A program made the position numbers and the translations under genes. DNA of 64,000 nucleotides from positions 1 to 64,000 of the forward strand of contig NZ_JALQEM010000013.1 of the NCBI RefSeq assembly GCF_023630705.1, in the 5' to 3' direction. The notes under the pieces are model-generated. The model saw only the letters and a program-made list of their open reading frames with translations. It ran no database searches and was not told the DNA's origin. Below are positions 8,498 through 18,159 of the stretch, one piece after another. This DNA is from Caballeronia sp. GAFFF1. GTDB lineage: Bacteria > Pseudomonadota > Gammaproteobacteria > Burkholderiales > Burkholderiaceae. The first letter of the stretch is position 1; each line of letters begins with the position of its first letter.

Positions 8498-9570
8498 CGA
8501 CCCGGTTCCTCGCGGCCGATCACGGCAGCGGCGACCGGCTGCACCGGTTCCTGCATCGGCTTGCTCGCGATGGAAAGCCCGTCGCGTTGTTCGAGAATGG
8601 TCTGCACGAGATAACGCGGACGCGCGCGCACCTGCTGATAAATGCGGCCGATGTATTCGCCGAGCAGCCCGAGCGCGAAGATGATCACGCCGAGCATGAA
8701 GAACGTGATGGCGAAGAGCGTGAACACGCCCTGAACTTCCGCGCCGAACATGAAGCGGCGAATCAGCAGCAGCACGAAGAGGCCCGCGGAGCCGACCGAC
8801 AGAATCACGCCGATGAACGACAGCCATTGCAGCGGCACCACCGAAAAGCCGGTGACGAGGTCGAAATTCAGGCGGATCAGGCTATAGAGCGAATACTTCG
8901 ATTCGCCCGCGAAGCGTTCCTCGTGCGCGACGTCCACTTCGATTGGATTCTGCGCGAACGTGTACGCGAGCGCCGGAATGAACGTGTTGATCTCGCCGCA
9001 ACGGTTGATCGTGTCGATGATGTGCCGGCTGTACGCGCGCAGCATGCAGCCCTGGTCGGTCATGCGAATCTTGGTGATGCGCTCGCGCAGGCGGTTCATC
9101 GCGCGCGACGCCTTCTTGCGCCACAGGCTGTCCTGCCGCTGCTGGCGGATGGTGCCGACGTAGTCGTAGCCCTCGCGCATCTTCGCCACGAGCTTGCCGA
9201 TTTCCTCGGGCGGATTCTGCAGATCGGCGTCGAGCGTCACGACGATCTCGCCGCGCGACTGCTCGAAGCCCGCGAGAATCGCCATGTGCTGGCCGTAATT
9301 GCCGTTGAGCAGAATGACGCGCGTGGTGTCGGGGCGCGCGTGGAACTGCTGCGCGAGGAGCGCGGCCGATTTGTCGCGGCTGCCGTCGTTGATGAAGATG
9401 ACTTCATACGACGCGCCGAGCGCATCCAGTGCCGGGTACAGGCGCTCGAAGAGGGCGGCGAGACCGTCCGCCTCGTTGTACACCGGAATGATGACCGAGA
9501 CCTCGGGCGAACTCGCCGGAAAATCGGTATGACTCATGTGGCTGTGCGTTTCCTTAACGATTGTGTCCAT
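8494..9570 (-). CDS. arnC: ArnC, undecaprenyl-phosphate L-Ara4FN transferase
   Basis: 358 aa GT2 glycosyltransferase that moves L-Ara4FN from UDP to undecaprenyl phosphate at the inner membrane. The nucleotide-sugar region begins VSVIIPVYNEADG near residue 24, and the DXD-type motif is in DADLQNPPEE. Two C-terminal hydrophobic helices around residues 240-305 anchor it. The start is ambiguous. The ATG at 9570 overlaps arnB by 17 bp; an in-frame ATG at 9537 (MSHTDF) has AAGGA upstream but at long spacing. Either keeps the whole domain. Confidence 0.94.
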   Translation of the reverse strand: MDTIVKETHSHMSHTDFPASSPEVSVIIPVYNEADGLAALFERLYPALDALGASYEVIFINDGSRDKSAALLAQQFHARPDTTRVILLNGNYGQHMAILAGFEQSRGEIVVTLDADLQNPPEEIGKLVAKMREGYDYVGTIRQQRQDSLWRKKASRAMNRLRERITKIRMTDQGCMLRAYSRHIIDTINRCGEINTFIPALAYTFAQNPIEVDVAHEERFAGESKYSLYSLIRLNFDLVTGFSVVPLQWLSFIGVILSVGSAGLFVLLLIRRFMFGAEVQGVFTLFAITFFMLGVIIFALGLLGEYIGRIYQQVRARPRYLVQTILEQRDGLSIASKPMQEPVQPVAAAVIGREEPGR

Positions 9571-10711
9571 ACTGCTCGCAGATTTCGTCGACGGACTTCA
9601 CGACATGCGCGACATCGTCCGCGCTCATGCCGGGAAAGAGCGGCAAGGTCACGGTGCTCGCGCCGAAGCGCTCCGCGTGCGGGAACATGCCTTCCTTGAA
9701 CCCGCGCCCACGATATAGCGTGAACAGATGCAGCGCCGGATAGTGCACGCCGCTGCCGACGTTGCGCTCCTTCAGTTGTGCCATGAACTCCGCTCGCGTG
9801 AGGCTCAGGTTGTCGAGCGGCAGCGCGATCTGGAACATGTGCCAGTTGCTGTCGGCGAAGTTCTTCACCGGCAGGCCGACGCCGAGCCGCACCGCCGCGC
9901 CGCCTTCGAACGCGTCGAAGTAGAGACGCGCCAGTTCGCGGCGGCGATCGGTGATCGACTCGATCCGGCGCAGCGAACCGAGCCCGACGCGCGCCGCGAC
10001 ATCCGTGAGATTGTATTTGCCGCCCAGCACGTCGCAGTCCATGCCGTCGAAGCCCGTGCGCGTGATGCCTTGCAGCCGGTACTTGCGCGCGAGTTCGGCT
10101 TCGTCCTCGTTGTTCATCACGAGCGCGCCGCCTTCGATCGACGTCACGTTCTTGTTCGCGTGAAAGCTGATCGAAACCAGATCGCCGAACGACCCGATGC
10201 GCTTGCCGCGCCAGCTTGCGCCGACCGCCTGCGCGGCGTCCTCGATCACGCGCAGCTTGTGGGCGCGCGCAATCTCGTAAAGCCGATCCATGTCCACGGG
10301 CAAGCCCGCGAGATACACCGGCATCAGCGCCTTCGTGCGCGGCGTGATCGCGCGTTCCAGCAAGTTCAGGTCCATGTTGCGCGTGACCGGGTCGATATCG
10401 ACGAAAACCGGCGTGGCGCCCACTTCCAGAATCACGTTCGCGGTCGAGACCCAGGTCATCGGCGTCGTGATGACTTCGTCGCCCGCGCCGACGCCCGCGA
10501 TCCGCAACGCGATTTCCATCGTGCAGGTGCCGGAGTTGAACGCGCGCACCGGACGGCCGCCGAAATACTCGGACAGCTCCGCTTCGAATTGCTGATTCTG
10601 CGGGCCGGTGGTGATCCAGCCGGAGCGCAGCACGTCGACGACGCCCTGGATGGTCTCTTCGTCGATCTCGGGCTTGACAAAGGGCAGGAACGGCCGCGAG
10701 GTCTGAGTCAT
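9554..10711 (-). CDS. arnB: ArnB, UDP-L-Ara4O aminotransferase
   Basis: 385 aa DegT/DnrJ/EryC1-type PLP aminotransferase that converts UDP-4-keto-pentose to UDP-L-Ara4N with glutamate as amino donor. The PLP lysine lies in SFHANKNVTSIEGGA, and EDAAQAVGASW carries the cofactor-binding Asp. The length matches E. coli ArnB. It sits between the small transporter gene (37 bp upstream) and arnC (overlapping), in normal pathway order. Confidence 0.95.
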   Translation of the reverse strand: MTQTSRPFLPFVKPEIDEETIQGVVDVLRSGWITTGPQNQQFEAELSEYFGGRPVRAFNSGTCTMEIALRIAGVGAGDEVITTPMTWVSTANVILEVGATPVFVDIDPVTRNMDLNLLERAITPRTKALMPVYLAGLPVDMDRLYEIARAHKLRVIEDAAQAVGASWRGKRIGSFGDLVSISFHANKNVTSIEGGALVMNNEDEAELARKYRLQGITRTGFDGMDCDVLGGKYNLTDVAARVGLGSLRRIESITDRRRELARLYFDAFEGGAAVRLGVGLPVKNFADSNWHMFQIALPLDNLSLTRAEFMAQLKERNVGSGVHYPALHLFTLYRGRGFKEGMFPHAERFGASTVTLPLFPGMSADDVAHVVKSVDEICEQYGHNR

Positions 10712-10748
10712 GGAGTGTGTGCTTAAAGAGAGTGGAGAGAATCCGGGG

Positions 10749-11120
10749 TCAGCCGCGCGCGAGCACGGCCACGCCGACGAGAATGATGCCGATGCCGACG
10801 AGCCGCTGCACCGACAGCACTTCGCCGAACAAATACCATGCCGCGAACGCGTTGACGACGTAGCCGAGCGAGAGCATCGGATAGGCGACCGATACGTCCA
10901 CGCGCGACAGCCCGACGATCCACACGACGACGCTCACGACGTAGCACGCGAGGCCGCCGATGATAGGCCACTGCGTCGCGATCCTGAAACCGACCGGCAG
11001 AATGTTCGCCGGCGTCATGTCGAAATGGCCGACGGCATTCACGCCCGCCTTGAGCAGCAACTGGGCGCAAGCATTCAACAATACGCCGATGACGATGCAA
11101 GTGAAGGAAATCGGGTTCAT
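10749..11120 (-). CDS. Small EamA/SMR-type transporter, ArnE/ArnF-like
   Basis: 123 aa, almost entirely four hydrophobic helices, beginning ISFTCIVIGVLLNACAQLLLK, which resembles ArnE/ArnF and small multidrug resistance proteins. In enterobacteria ArnE and ArnF together are proposed to flip undecaprenyl-P-L-Ara4N to the periplasmic face. Only one such gene lies in this operon, so it may act as a homodimer. This is inferred from position between arnT and arnB and from the fold, not from a diagnostic residue. Confidence 0.85.
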   Translation of the reverse strand: MNPISFTCIVIGVLLNACAQLLLKAGVNAVGHFDMTPANILPVGFRIATQWPIIGGLACYVVSVVVWIVGLSRVDVSVAYPMLSLGYVVNAFAAWYLFGEVLSVQRLVGIGIILVGVAVLARG

Positions 11121-11205
11121 CGATGAAAAGTAAGGATACTCGGTTCGCCGCCGGATGCCGGACGCTCGTGCGCCGGCGACACTTCGGCGGGGCGGGGCCG
11201 CGCCA

Positions 11206-12879
11206 TCAGGGCTGCGGCTTCTCGACGATCACGCGGCGCGCGTCCCGGGCGATGACCTGCATCGGCACATGTCGCGCGAGCATTTCGTCATAGCGCGACG
11301 GCGGCAGCAGCGCAAGCGCGTAGCGGTGGGCGTCCCATTGTTTCACCCAGTCGTCGAGCGTCGGCAGCCACTTCTGCGGCTCGGCATGCACGCCGAAATT
11401 CAGCTCGTCGGCTTCCTTGACCATGATCATCGTATGGCCGAGGTAGAAGGGCATGGTGTGGTCGAGCTTCGCGACCGAATAGAACGGCGTGTCGGGTGGC
11501 AGCTTCGCCATCGCGGCCTTCACGGCGGGCACGAGCTTCACGCCCGAGCTGTCCGTGCCGAAGACGTCGTGGCCTGTGCCCGCGATAGTCCCAAGCAGCA
11601 GCCACGCCGCGCCGAGTCCCGCCGCGCCCGCAAGCACGCTGCGGCGGTTGAGCCACAACGCGACGATCGTCACGACGAACGCCACCGCGAGTCCCGCATA
11701 GACCCACACCTGGAACTCGCGATACAGCGCATTCGGCGTATTCGCGCTGCCCGCCCGGCCGATGAAAATCGCGCCGAACGCCGCGGCGATCAGAAACACC
11801 GCATAGCCAATCAGATGCCGGCGGTACTGCGTGCGCGTGAGCGACGGCAGATAGAGCGCGAGCACGAGCGCGATGGCCGGCGCGATGGGCAGCACGTACG
11901 AAATCAGCTTGGAGTGCGACGCGCTGAAGAACAGGAAAATGAACGCGGACCAGACGAGCAGCATCGTCACCGGCGCGAAGCCGTTTGGCTGGCGCGGCGT
12001 CTTGATGCCGTGGCGCACGCTCTGGAACGCGATGGACAGCCACGGCAGGAACCCGACGATCAGCACTGGCACGAAGTAATAGAACGCGCCGGGGCGGTTC
12101 TGCTCGGGCGTCAGATAGCGCTTGAACTGCTGGACGATGAAGAAGAAATCGAAGAATTCGGGATTCTTCATCTGCACGAGCACGAACCACGGCGCGGCGA
12201 CGACAAGGAACACGATCAGCCCGCTGCCGATATAGAGCCGCTTCCACAGCGCCCAGTCGCGCGAAACCAGCGAATAGAGCACGAGCACCGCGCCCGGCAG
12301 AATCAGCCCGATTAGACCCTTCGAGAGCACGGCGGCGGCCATCGCGGCCCAGCAAACCCACATCCACAGGCGCACTTGCCGCGTGGGCAGGCCGGGGCGC
12401 TGCGCGAGCAGCAGCGCGCAGAGCGTCACCTCCATCCAGAACGACAGGCCCATGTCCAGCGTATTGAAGTGGCCCATCAGGTTCCAGTACGGGCACGTCG
12501 CGAGGATCACGGCCGCGGCGAAACCGGTCATCGCGTTGAACACGCGCGTGCCGGTGTAGCCGACGAGCAGCACGCCCGCGAAGCCGGCGAGCGCGGTATA
12601 GAGCCGCGCCTGCCATTCGCCGATGCCGAACCACGCGAACGTCAGCGCGTTCGCCCAGGTTTGCAGCGGCGGTTTCTCGAAATACTTGTAGCCGTTGTAG
12701 CGCGGCGTGATCCAGTCGCCGGTCACGAACATCTCGCGCGCCATTTCGGCGTAGCGGCCTTCGTCGCTCGGCACCAGATGACGCAGGCCGAGCGGCGCGA
12801 ACCAGACGATCGCGAGCGCGAGTACGAGAAGAATGAGCGAAAGACGTGTGAGCGGTAGCCGCGAAGGCGTATCGTTCAT
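11206..12879 (-). CDS. arnT: ArnT-type glycosyltransferase (lipid A L-Ara4N transferase, GT83/PMT)
   Basis: 557 aa polytopic inner-membrane protein with about a dozen predicted helices and a soluble C-terminal domain. The family motif DEGRYAEMAREM lies in the first periplasmic loop (about residues 39-50), where the catalytic/metal-site acid sits. It transfers L-Ara4N from undecaprenyl phosphate to lipid A, lowering negative charge and binding of cationic peptides such as polymyxin. It is the first gene of the operon, 85 bp ahead of the small transporter gene. Published work in Burkholderia cenocepacia found L-Ara4N synthesis essential, so this operon may be needed for growth here. Confidence 0.92.
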   Translation of the reverse strand: MNDTPSRLPLTRLSLILLVLALAIVWFAPLGLRHLVPSDEGRYAEMAREMFVTGDWITPRYNGYKYFEKPPLQTWANALTFAWFGIGEWQARLYTALAGFAGVLLVGYTGTRVFNAMTGFAAAVILATCPYWNLMGHFNTLDMGLSFWMEVTLCALLLAQRPGLPTRQVRLWMWVCWAAMAAAVLSKGLIGLILPGAVLVLYSLVSRDWALWKRLYIGSGLIVFLVVAAPWFVLVQMKNPEFFDFFFIVQQFKRYLTPEQNRPGAFYYFVPVLIVGFLPWLSIAFQSVRHGIKTPRQPNGFAPVTMLLVWSAFIFLFFSASHSKLISYVLPIAPAIALVLALYLPSLTRTQYRRHLIGYAVFLIAAAFGAIFIGRAGSANTPNALYREFQVWVYAGLAVAFVVTIVALWLNRRSVLAGAAGLGAAWLLLGTIAGTGHDVFGTDSSGVKLVPAVKAAMAKLPPDTPFYSVAKLDHTMPFYLGHTMIMVKEADELNFGVHAEPQKWLPTLDDWVKQWDAHRYALALLPPSRYDEMLARHVPMQVIARDARRVIVEKPQP

Positions 12880-13190
12880 GAAGTCGACCTGTCCGATGCC
12901 GCAATTGCGGCGCTAGTGATTCGAAATGGCTTGGCGAGGCGCGATGCCGGCGCTTCCATGCTCCCGGTGTTTTCGGTGCGCCCGGCATCCTGAGGCACGC
13001 ATGCGCCGCGGAAGTTCGCACGCAGCGGCCATGACGTGCGGACGCGGTGGCGTGCGCGCCGGGCGGGAGTGTATCGCACGGGCGGCCGCGATTCGTCAAT
13101 TTGGCGCACGCAAACCCCGCGCGGAGGCCGTGGGAGCCGCGAGTGTGCCCGACGCCGGCTTATCGGACGCTTATCCGCGCCCCGGCGACA
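12880..13190. other. Intergenic region upstream of arnT
   Basis: 311 bp between the Mth938-like gene and arnT, both on the minus strand. It presumably holds the operon promoter. I see no convincing gene and no clear PmrA-type direct repeat, so regulation of the operon cannot be read from the sequence. Confidence 0.5.
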
Positions 13191-13565
13191 TCACCCTTCG
13201 ATCAGGAGCGCAGCGGCCACGCGCCGCCCCTCGGACATCAGAATGTTGTAGGTGCGGCAGGCCGCGCCGAAATCCATTGTCTCGACGCCGATGTGATGCT
13301 TCGCCAGATTCGCGACGAGGCGCGGATGGGGAAAGCGCAGCTTCGAGCCGCTGCCGAAGATCACCACTTCGGGCGCGGCTTGTATGAGCGCGTCGAAGTC
13401 GGCGGGGGTGAGGGCGTCGAACGCGGTGACGGGCCAGTGCTGCACGGGCGCATCCGGCACGATGATGACGCTGCCTTCGTGGCGCTGAAGATTGACGGCC
13501 ACGAAGCCTTCGCCGTAGCTCGTGATGGTGTTGAGCGCGCCGCTGGATTCCTGATGAAGTTTCAA
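13191..13565 (-). CDS. Mth938-like domain protein (DUF498 family)
   Basis: 124 aa if started at the TTG at 13565 (MKLHQESSGALNTI); this start is chosen for family length, not for a strong ribosome site. The reading frame continues upstream to a GTG at 13679, giving 162 aa, but that extension is Arg-rich with no recognisable domain. The core includes EVVIFGSGSKLRFPHP and GVETMDFGAACRTYNIL, typical of the Mth938/Xcc1710-like fold (related to human NDUFAF3/C11orf67-type proteins). Biochemical function is not established. A minus-strand TATAAT at 13715-13720 could serve as its -10 element. Confidence 0.85.
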   Translation of the reverse strand: MKLHQESSGALNTITSYGEGFVAVNLQRHEGSVIIVPDAPVQHWPVTAFDALTPADFDALIQAAPEVVIFGSGSKLRFPHPRLVANLAKHHIGVETMDFGAACRTYNILMSEGRRVAAALLIEG

Positions 13566-14060
13566 AACGATGATCCGGCAAGGAAAGAGGGGGCGGGCCC
13601 GGTTCCGGCAGACGCGCGGCGCCCGATCCGGCGCGGCGCGGCGCTGCAACGGGGCGGAACACTCCCGCCGATGATGCACGATGGTGCATTGCGGAACTGA
13701 GCCATAATCAGTAAATTATAACTTTCCGGCCGCCGGGTTCGCTTGCGGCGCCCGTTGCGCTCGCGTGCCGCCACAAGCCGCCTTCGACACGCAATCCGGC
13801 CGGCAGCGCCCTTGCCCTATCTGGCCCGGCGTCAATCGCGGCGCCGGCCACGCGCATAGTCGAACGGCTGGGTCGGCCGCACAACTCCGTAACATCCCGC
13901 TTTGCCTGTCCGGCGCTGTTTCGTCGATACTCGTCGACACTTCGGCGATACTTCGAGCGGCGCCGCGCGTCCGGACGGCGCAGCGGCCGCCGAAATCGCC
14001 GCTTCAGCAGCCGCACAACAAGCGAACCCGACAGCCCGTTCAACAAAAGAGCCGCTAGCC
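13566..14060. promoter_or_regulatory. Divergent region between Mth938-like gene and alaA
   Basis: This gap has an AT-rich patch (about 13700-13725) in very GC-rich DNA. On the minus strand it reads a perfect TATAAT (13720 to 13715), without a good -35. The rest is GC-rich leader. No small gene is convincing on either strand. Confidence 0.4.
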
Positions 14061-15299
14061 GTGAAACCGATCCTTAAATCCAATAAGCTGCAAAACGTCT
14101 GCTACGACATCCGCGGACCCGTGCTCGAACACGCGAAGCGCCTCGAAGAGGAAGGGCATCGCATTATCAAGCTGAACATCGGGAATCTGGCGCCGTTCGG
14201 CTTCGAGGCGCCGGACGAGATCATTCAGGACATGATCCGCAATCTGCCCGGCTCGTCGGGCTATTCGGACTCGAAGGGCGTGTTCGCGGCGCGCAAGGCG
14301 ATCATGCACTACACGCAGCAAAAGGGCGTGGCGGGCGTCGAACTGGACGACATCTTCATCGGCAATGGCGCGTCCGAGCTGATCGTGATGGCCATGCAGG
14401 CGCTCCTGAACGACGGCGACGAAGTGCTGCTGCCCGCGCCCGACTATCCGCTGTGGACCGCCGCCGTGAGCCTGTCGGCGGGCACGCCGCGCCATTACAT
14501 GTGCGAGGAAGGCAACGGCTGGATGCCCGATCTCGACGATATCCGCGCGAAGATCACGCCGAATACGAAGGCGCTGGTCGTCATCAATCCGAACAACCCG
14601 ACGGGCGCGCTGTATTCGGACGAACTGCTGCTGGAACTGATCGGCATTGCGCGCGAGCACGGTCTCATCATTTTTGCGGACGAGGTCTACGACAAGATCG
14701 TCTACGACGGCAAGACGCACACGTCGATGGCCGCGCTCTCAGAGGACGTCATCACGGTCACGTTCAATAGCCTCTCGAAGAGCTATCGCTCGTGCGGCTA
14801 CCGCGCGGGCTGGATGGCGATTTCGGGGCTCATCGAAGAGAACCGTCGCCGCGCGAAAGACTATCTGGAAGGGCTCGGCATTCTCGCGTCGATGCGCCTG
14901 TGCCCGAACGTTCCGGGCCAGTACGCCATTCAGACGGCGCTCGGCGGCTATCAGAGCATCAACGACCTGATCGTGCCGGGCGGACGGCTTTTCAAGCAGC
15001 GCGATCTCGCCTACGACATGCTCACGGCCATTCCCGGCGTGAGCTGCGTGAAGCCGCAGGCCGCGCTCTACATGTTCCCGAAGCTCGATCCGAAGATGTA
15101 CCCGATTGCCGACGACCAGCAGTTCATCACCGATCTGCTGCTCGAAGAACGGGTGCTGCTCGTGCAAGGCAGCGGCTTCAACTGGCCGACGCCGGACCAT
15201 TTCCGCGTGGTCTTCCTGCCGAACATCGACGATCTGGCCGATTCGATCAACCGCATCGCGCGCTTTCTCGACGGCTATCGCAAACGGCACTCCGCTTAA
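14061..15299 (+). CDS. alaA: AlaA-type pyruvate aminotransferase (alanine synthesis)
   Basis: 412 aa from the GTG at 14061, matching the ~405 aa of E. coli AlaA. It is a class I/II PLP aminotransferase that transfers an amino group from glutamate to pyruvate. Seen motifs: NPNNPTGALYS, DEVYDKIVYDG, and the PLP lysine in NSLSKSYRSCGYRAGW. An in-frame ATG at 13902 would add 53 residues with no family similarity, so it is not preferred. It lies just upstream of hom and thrC on the same strand (26 bp to hom), an arrangement common in Betaproteobacteria. Co-transcription links alanine and threonine synthesis. Confidence 0.9.
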   Translation: MKPILKSNKLQNVCYDIRGPVLEHAKRLEEEGHRIIKLNIGNLAPFGFEAPDEIIQDMIRNLPGSSGYSDSKGVFAARKAIMHYTQQKGVAGVELDDIFIGNGASELIVMAMQALLNDGDEVLLPAPDYPLWTAAVSLSAGTPRHYMCEEGNGWMPDLDDIRAKITPNTKALVVINPNNPTGALYSDELLLELIGIAREHGLIIFADEVYDKIVYDGKTHTSMAALSEDVITVTFNSLSKSYRSCGYRAGWMAISGLIEENRRRAKDYLEGLGILASMRLCPNVPGQYAIQTALGGYQSINDLIVPGGRLFKQRDLAYDMLTAIPGVSCVKPQAALYMFPKLDPKMYPIADDQQFITDLLLEERVLLVQGSGFNWPTPDHFRVVFLPNIDDLADSINRIARFLDGYRKRHSA

Positions 15300-15325
15300 A
15301 TCTCCCTTTATAAGACTCGCGCAGT

Positions 15326-16642
15326 ATGGAACCGATCAAAGTAGGACTCTTGGGCTTCGGCACGGTGGGCAGCGGCACCTTCACGGTGCTGCGGCGCAAT
15401 CAGGAAGAAATCAAACGACGCGCGGGCCGCGGCATCGAGATCGCGCGCGTCGCGGTGCGCACGCCGGCCAAGGCGAAGGCTGCGGAGGGCGTCGCGGTAA
15501 CCGACGACTTCCACGCGGTCGTCGATGATCCTGCCATCGATATCGTGTGCGAAATGATCGGCGGAACGGGCTTCGCGCGGGAGCTGGTGCTGCGCGCGAT
15601 CGCCAACGGCAAGCATGTCGTGACCGCGAACAAGGCGCTGCTCGCGGTTCACGGCACCGAGATTTTCGAAGCGGCGCGCGCGAAGGGCGTGATGGTCGCG
15701 TTCGAGGCGGCCGTCGCGGGCGGCATTCCGATCATCAAGGCGCTGCGCGAGGGGCTGACCGCGAACCGCATCGAGGCCATCGCGGGCATCATCAACGGCA
15801 CCACGAACTACATTCTTTCGGAGATGCGCGACCGCGGCATCGACTTCGCGACCGCGCTGTCGGCCGCGCAGGAGCTGGGCTACGCGGAAGCCGACCCGAC
15901 CTTCGACATAGAAGGCGTCGACGCCGCGCACAAGATCACGATCATGAGCGCGATTGCGTTCGGCGTGCCGGTGCAGTTCGACCGCGCGTACGTGGAAGGC
16001 ATCAGCAAGCTCGCGGCCATCGACATTCGCTACGCCGAAGATCTCGGCTATCGCATCAAGCTGCTGGGCATCGCGCGGCGCACGGAGAAGGGCATCGAGT
16101 TGCGCACGCATCCGACGCTCGTGCCGGAAAAGCGCCTGCTGGCGAACGTGGAAGGCGCGATGAACGCGGTCGTCGTGCACGGCGACGCGGTGGGCATGAC
16201 GCTCTACTACGGCAAGGGCGCGGGCGCGGAGCCGACGGCCTCGGCCGTGGTCGCCGATCTTGTGGATGTGACGCGGCTGCATACCGCCGATCCGGAGCAT
16301 CGCGTGCCGCATCTGGCTTTCCAGCCCGATAGTCTTTCGAACACGCCGATCCTGCCCATCGACGAGATCACGAGCGGCTACTACCTGCGGCTGCGCGTGG
16401 CGGACGTCACCGGCGTGCTTGCCGACATCACGCGCATTCTGGCGGACAAGGGCATTTCCATCGACGCGCTGTTGCAAAAGGAATCGCAGCAGGTCGACGG
16501 CGGCCACAAGGGCGAAACGGACATCATCCTCATCACGCACGAGACCGTGGAAAAGAACGCGAACGCGGCGATTGCCGAGATCGAAGCGCTCGCGACGGTG
16601 GTCTCGAAGGTGACGAAGCTGCGCATCGCAGCCCTCAATTAA
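15326..16642 (+). CDS. hom: Homoserine dehydrogenase
   Basis: 438 aa. It reduces aspartate semialdehyde to homoserine using NAD(P)H. The nucleotide loop is GLLGFGTVGSGTF (about 8-20). The central domain has EAAVAGGIPIIKALREGL and GIINGTTNYIL, typical of the catalytic and substrate region. A C-terminal ACT domain (about 350-430, beginning YYLRLRVADVTGVLA) suggests threonine feedback control. The enzyme is monofunctional, not fused to aspartokinase. It is 15 bp ahead of thrC, so the pair form an operon. Confidence 0.97.
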   Translation: MEPIKVGLLGFGTVGSGTFTVLRRNQEEIKRRAGRGIEIARVAVRTPAKAKAAEGVAVTDDFHAVVDDPAIDIVCEMIGGTGFARELVLRAIANGKHVVTANKALLAVHGTEIFEAARAKGVMVAFEAAVAGGIPIIKALREGLTANRIEAIAGIINGTTNYILSEMRDRGIDFATALSAAQELGYAEADPTFDIEGVDAAHKITIMSAIAFGVPVQFDRAYVEGISKLAAIDIRYAEDLGYRIKLLGIARRTEKGIELRTHPTLVPEKRLLANVEGAMNAVVVHGDAVGMTLYYGKGAGAEPTASAVVADLVDVTRLHTADPEHRVPHLAFQPDSLSNTPILPIDEITSGYYLRLRVADVTGVLADITRILADKGISIDALLQKESQQVDGGHKGETDIILITHETVEKNANAAIAEIEALATVVSKVTKLRIAALN

Positions 16643-16657
16643 GCGCAGGAAAGCGAC

Positions 16658-18103
16658 ATGAACTACATTTCGACGCGCGGCGCCGGCACCGGCGAGCGCC
16701 ACACGTTTTCCGACATCCTGCTCGGCGGTCTCGCGAAGGACGGCGGCTTGTACCTGCCGGCGGAATATCCGCGCGTATCGGCCGATGAACTCGCGCGCTG
16801 GCGCGCGCTGTCGTACGCGGATCTCGCATTCGAAGTGCTCTCCAAGTTCTGCGACGACATTCCTGCCGACGACCTGCGCTCGCTCACGCGCAAGACGTAC
16901 ACGGCGCAGGTTTACAGCAACGTGCGCCACGAGGAGAGCGCGTCCCAGATTACGCCGCTCAAGACGCTCGGCGTGGAAAACGGCGCGCCGCTTTCGCTGC
17001 TGGAACTGTCGAACGGTCCGACGCTCGCGTTCAAGGACATGGCCATGCAACTGCTCGGCAATCTCTTCGAGTACGCATTGGCCAAGCACGGCGAGGAACT
17101 GAACATCCTCGGCGCGACGTCGGGCGATACGGGCAGCGCGGCCGAATACGCGATGCGCGGCAAGACGGGCGTGCGCGTCTTCATGCTGTCGCCGCACAGG
17201 AAGATGAGCGCGTTCCAGACCGCGCAGATGTTCTCGCTTCAGGACCCGAACATTTTCAATCTGGCCGTGGAAGGCAACTTCGACCACTGCCAGGACATCG
17301 TGAAAGCCGTGTCGAACGATCACGCGTTCAAGGCGAAGCACAAGATCGGCACGGTCAATTCGATCAACTGGGCGCGCGTGGTGGCGCAGGTCGTCTACTA
17401 CTTCAAGGGCTATTTCGCCGCGACGAAGAGCAATGACGAGCGTGTGTCCTTCACCGTGCCGTCCGGCAACTTCGGCAACGTCTGCGCGGGACATATCGCG
17501 CGCATGATGGGCCTGCCGATCGACCAGCTCGTCGTCGCGACGAACGAAAACGACGTGCTAGACGAGTTCTTCAGAACAGGCGTGTATCGCGTGCGCGGCG
17601 CCGCGGAGACGTATCACACGACCTCGCCAAGCATGGACATTTCGAAGGCGTCGAACTTCGAGCGTTTCGTGTACGACCTGCTAGGCCGCGATCCGGCGCG
17701 CGTCGTGCAGCTTTTCCGCGATGTCGAGGAGAAGGGCGGGTTCGATCTCGCGGCGAGCGGCGACTACGCCCGCGTGAAGCAGTTCGGCTTCGTGTCGGGC
17801 AAGAGCGGCCACGACGACCGCGTGCAGACCATCCGCGATGTCTTCGAACGCTACGACACGATGATCGACACCCACACGGCGGACGGCGTGAAGGTGGCGC
17901 GCGAAAACCTGAAGCCCGGCGTGCCGATGATCGTCCTCGAAACGGCGCAGCCGATCAAATTCGGCGAAACCATCCGCGAGGCGCTCGATCGCGAGCCCGA
18001 GCGGCCGGCTGCGTTCGTGGGACTTGAAAAACTGCCACAAAGGTTCGATATCGTTCCTGCCGATGCGGCTGTCGTGAAGGCATACATCGCCGAGCGGACC
18101 TGA
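16658..18103 (+). CDS. thrC: Threonine synthase
   Basis: 481 aa PLP enzyme that converts O-phosphohomoserine to threonine. It starts MNYISTRG; the N-terminal region includes FSDILLGGLAKDGGLYLP. The PLP lysine is in GPTLAFKDMAMQLLG (about residue 127). GATSGDTGSAAEYA binds phosphate and PLP. The length fits the long bacterial/fungal type. AGGAAAG precedes the ATG. It is the final gene of the alaA-hom-thrC run, followed by a GC-rich hairpin. Confidence 0.97.
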   Translation: MNYISTRGAGTGERHTFSDILLGGLAKDGGLYLPAEYPRVSADELARWRALSYADLAFEVLSKFCDDIPADDLRSLTRKTYTAQVYSNVRHEESASQITPLKTLGVENGAPLSLLELSNGPTLAFKDMAMQLLGNLFEYALAKHGEELNILGATSGDTGSAAEYAMRGKTGVRVFMLSPHRKMSAFQTAQMFSLQDPNIFNLAVEGNFDHCQDIVKAVSNDHAFKAKHKIGTVNSINWARVVAQVVYYFKGYFAATKSNDERVSFTVPSGNFGNVCAGHIARMMGLPIDQLVVATNENDVLDEFFRTGVYRVRGAAETYHTTSPSMDISKASNFERFVYDLLGRDPARVVQLFRDVEEKGGFDLAASGDYARVKQFGFVSGKSGHDDRVQTIRDVFERYDTMIDTHTADGVKVARENLKPGVPMIVLETAQPIKFGETIREALDREPERPAAFVGLEKLPQRFDIVPADAAVVKAYIAERT

Positions 18104-18124
18104 GTTTCGCGAGCCACACGACGC

Positions 18125-18159
18125 GCGGGGGCGCGGCCTGACGAGGGTCGCGCCCCCGC
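18125..18159 (+). terminator. GC-rich hairpin after thrC
   Basis: A perfect 11-bp stem (18125-18135 with 18149-18159) lies 22 bp past the thrC stop. It is followed by ggtgctttc and not by a strong T run, so it may be a weak or factor-assisted terminator. Confidence 0.5.

Noticed and set aside
15308..17494. 728-codon minus-strand frame opposite hom and thrC
   Set aside because: It covers parts of two well-supported genes and has the same Arg/His-rich composition; no motif.
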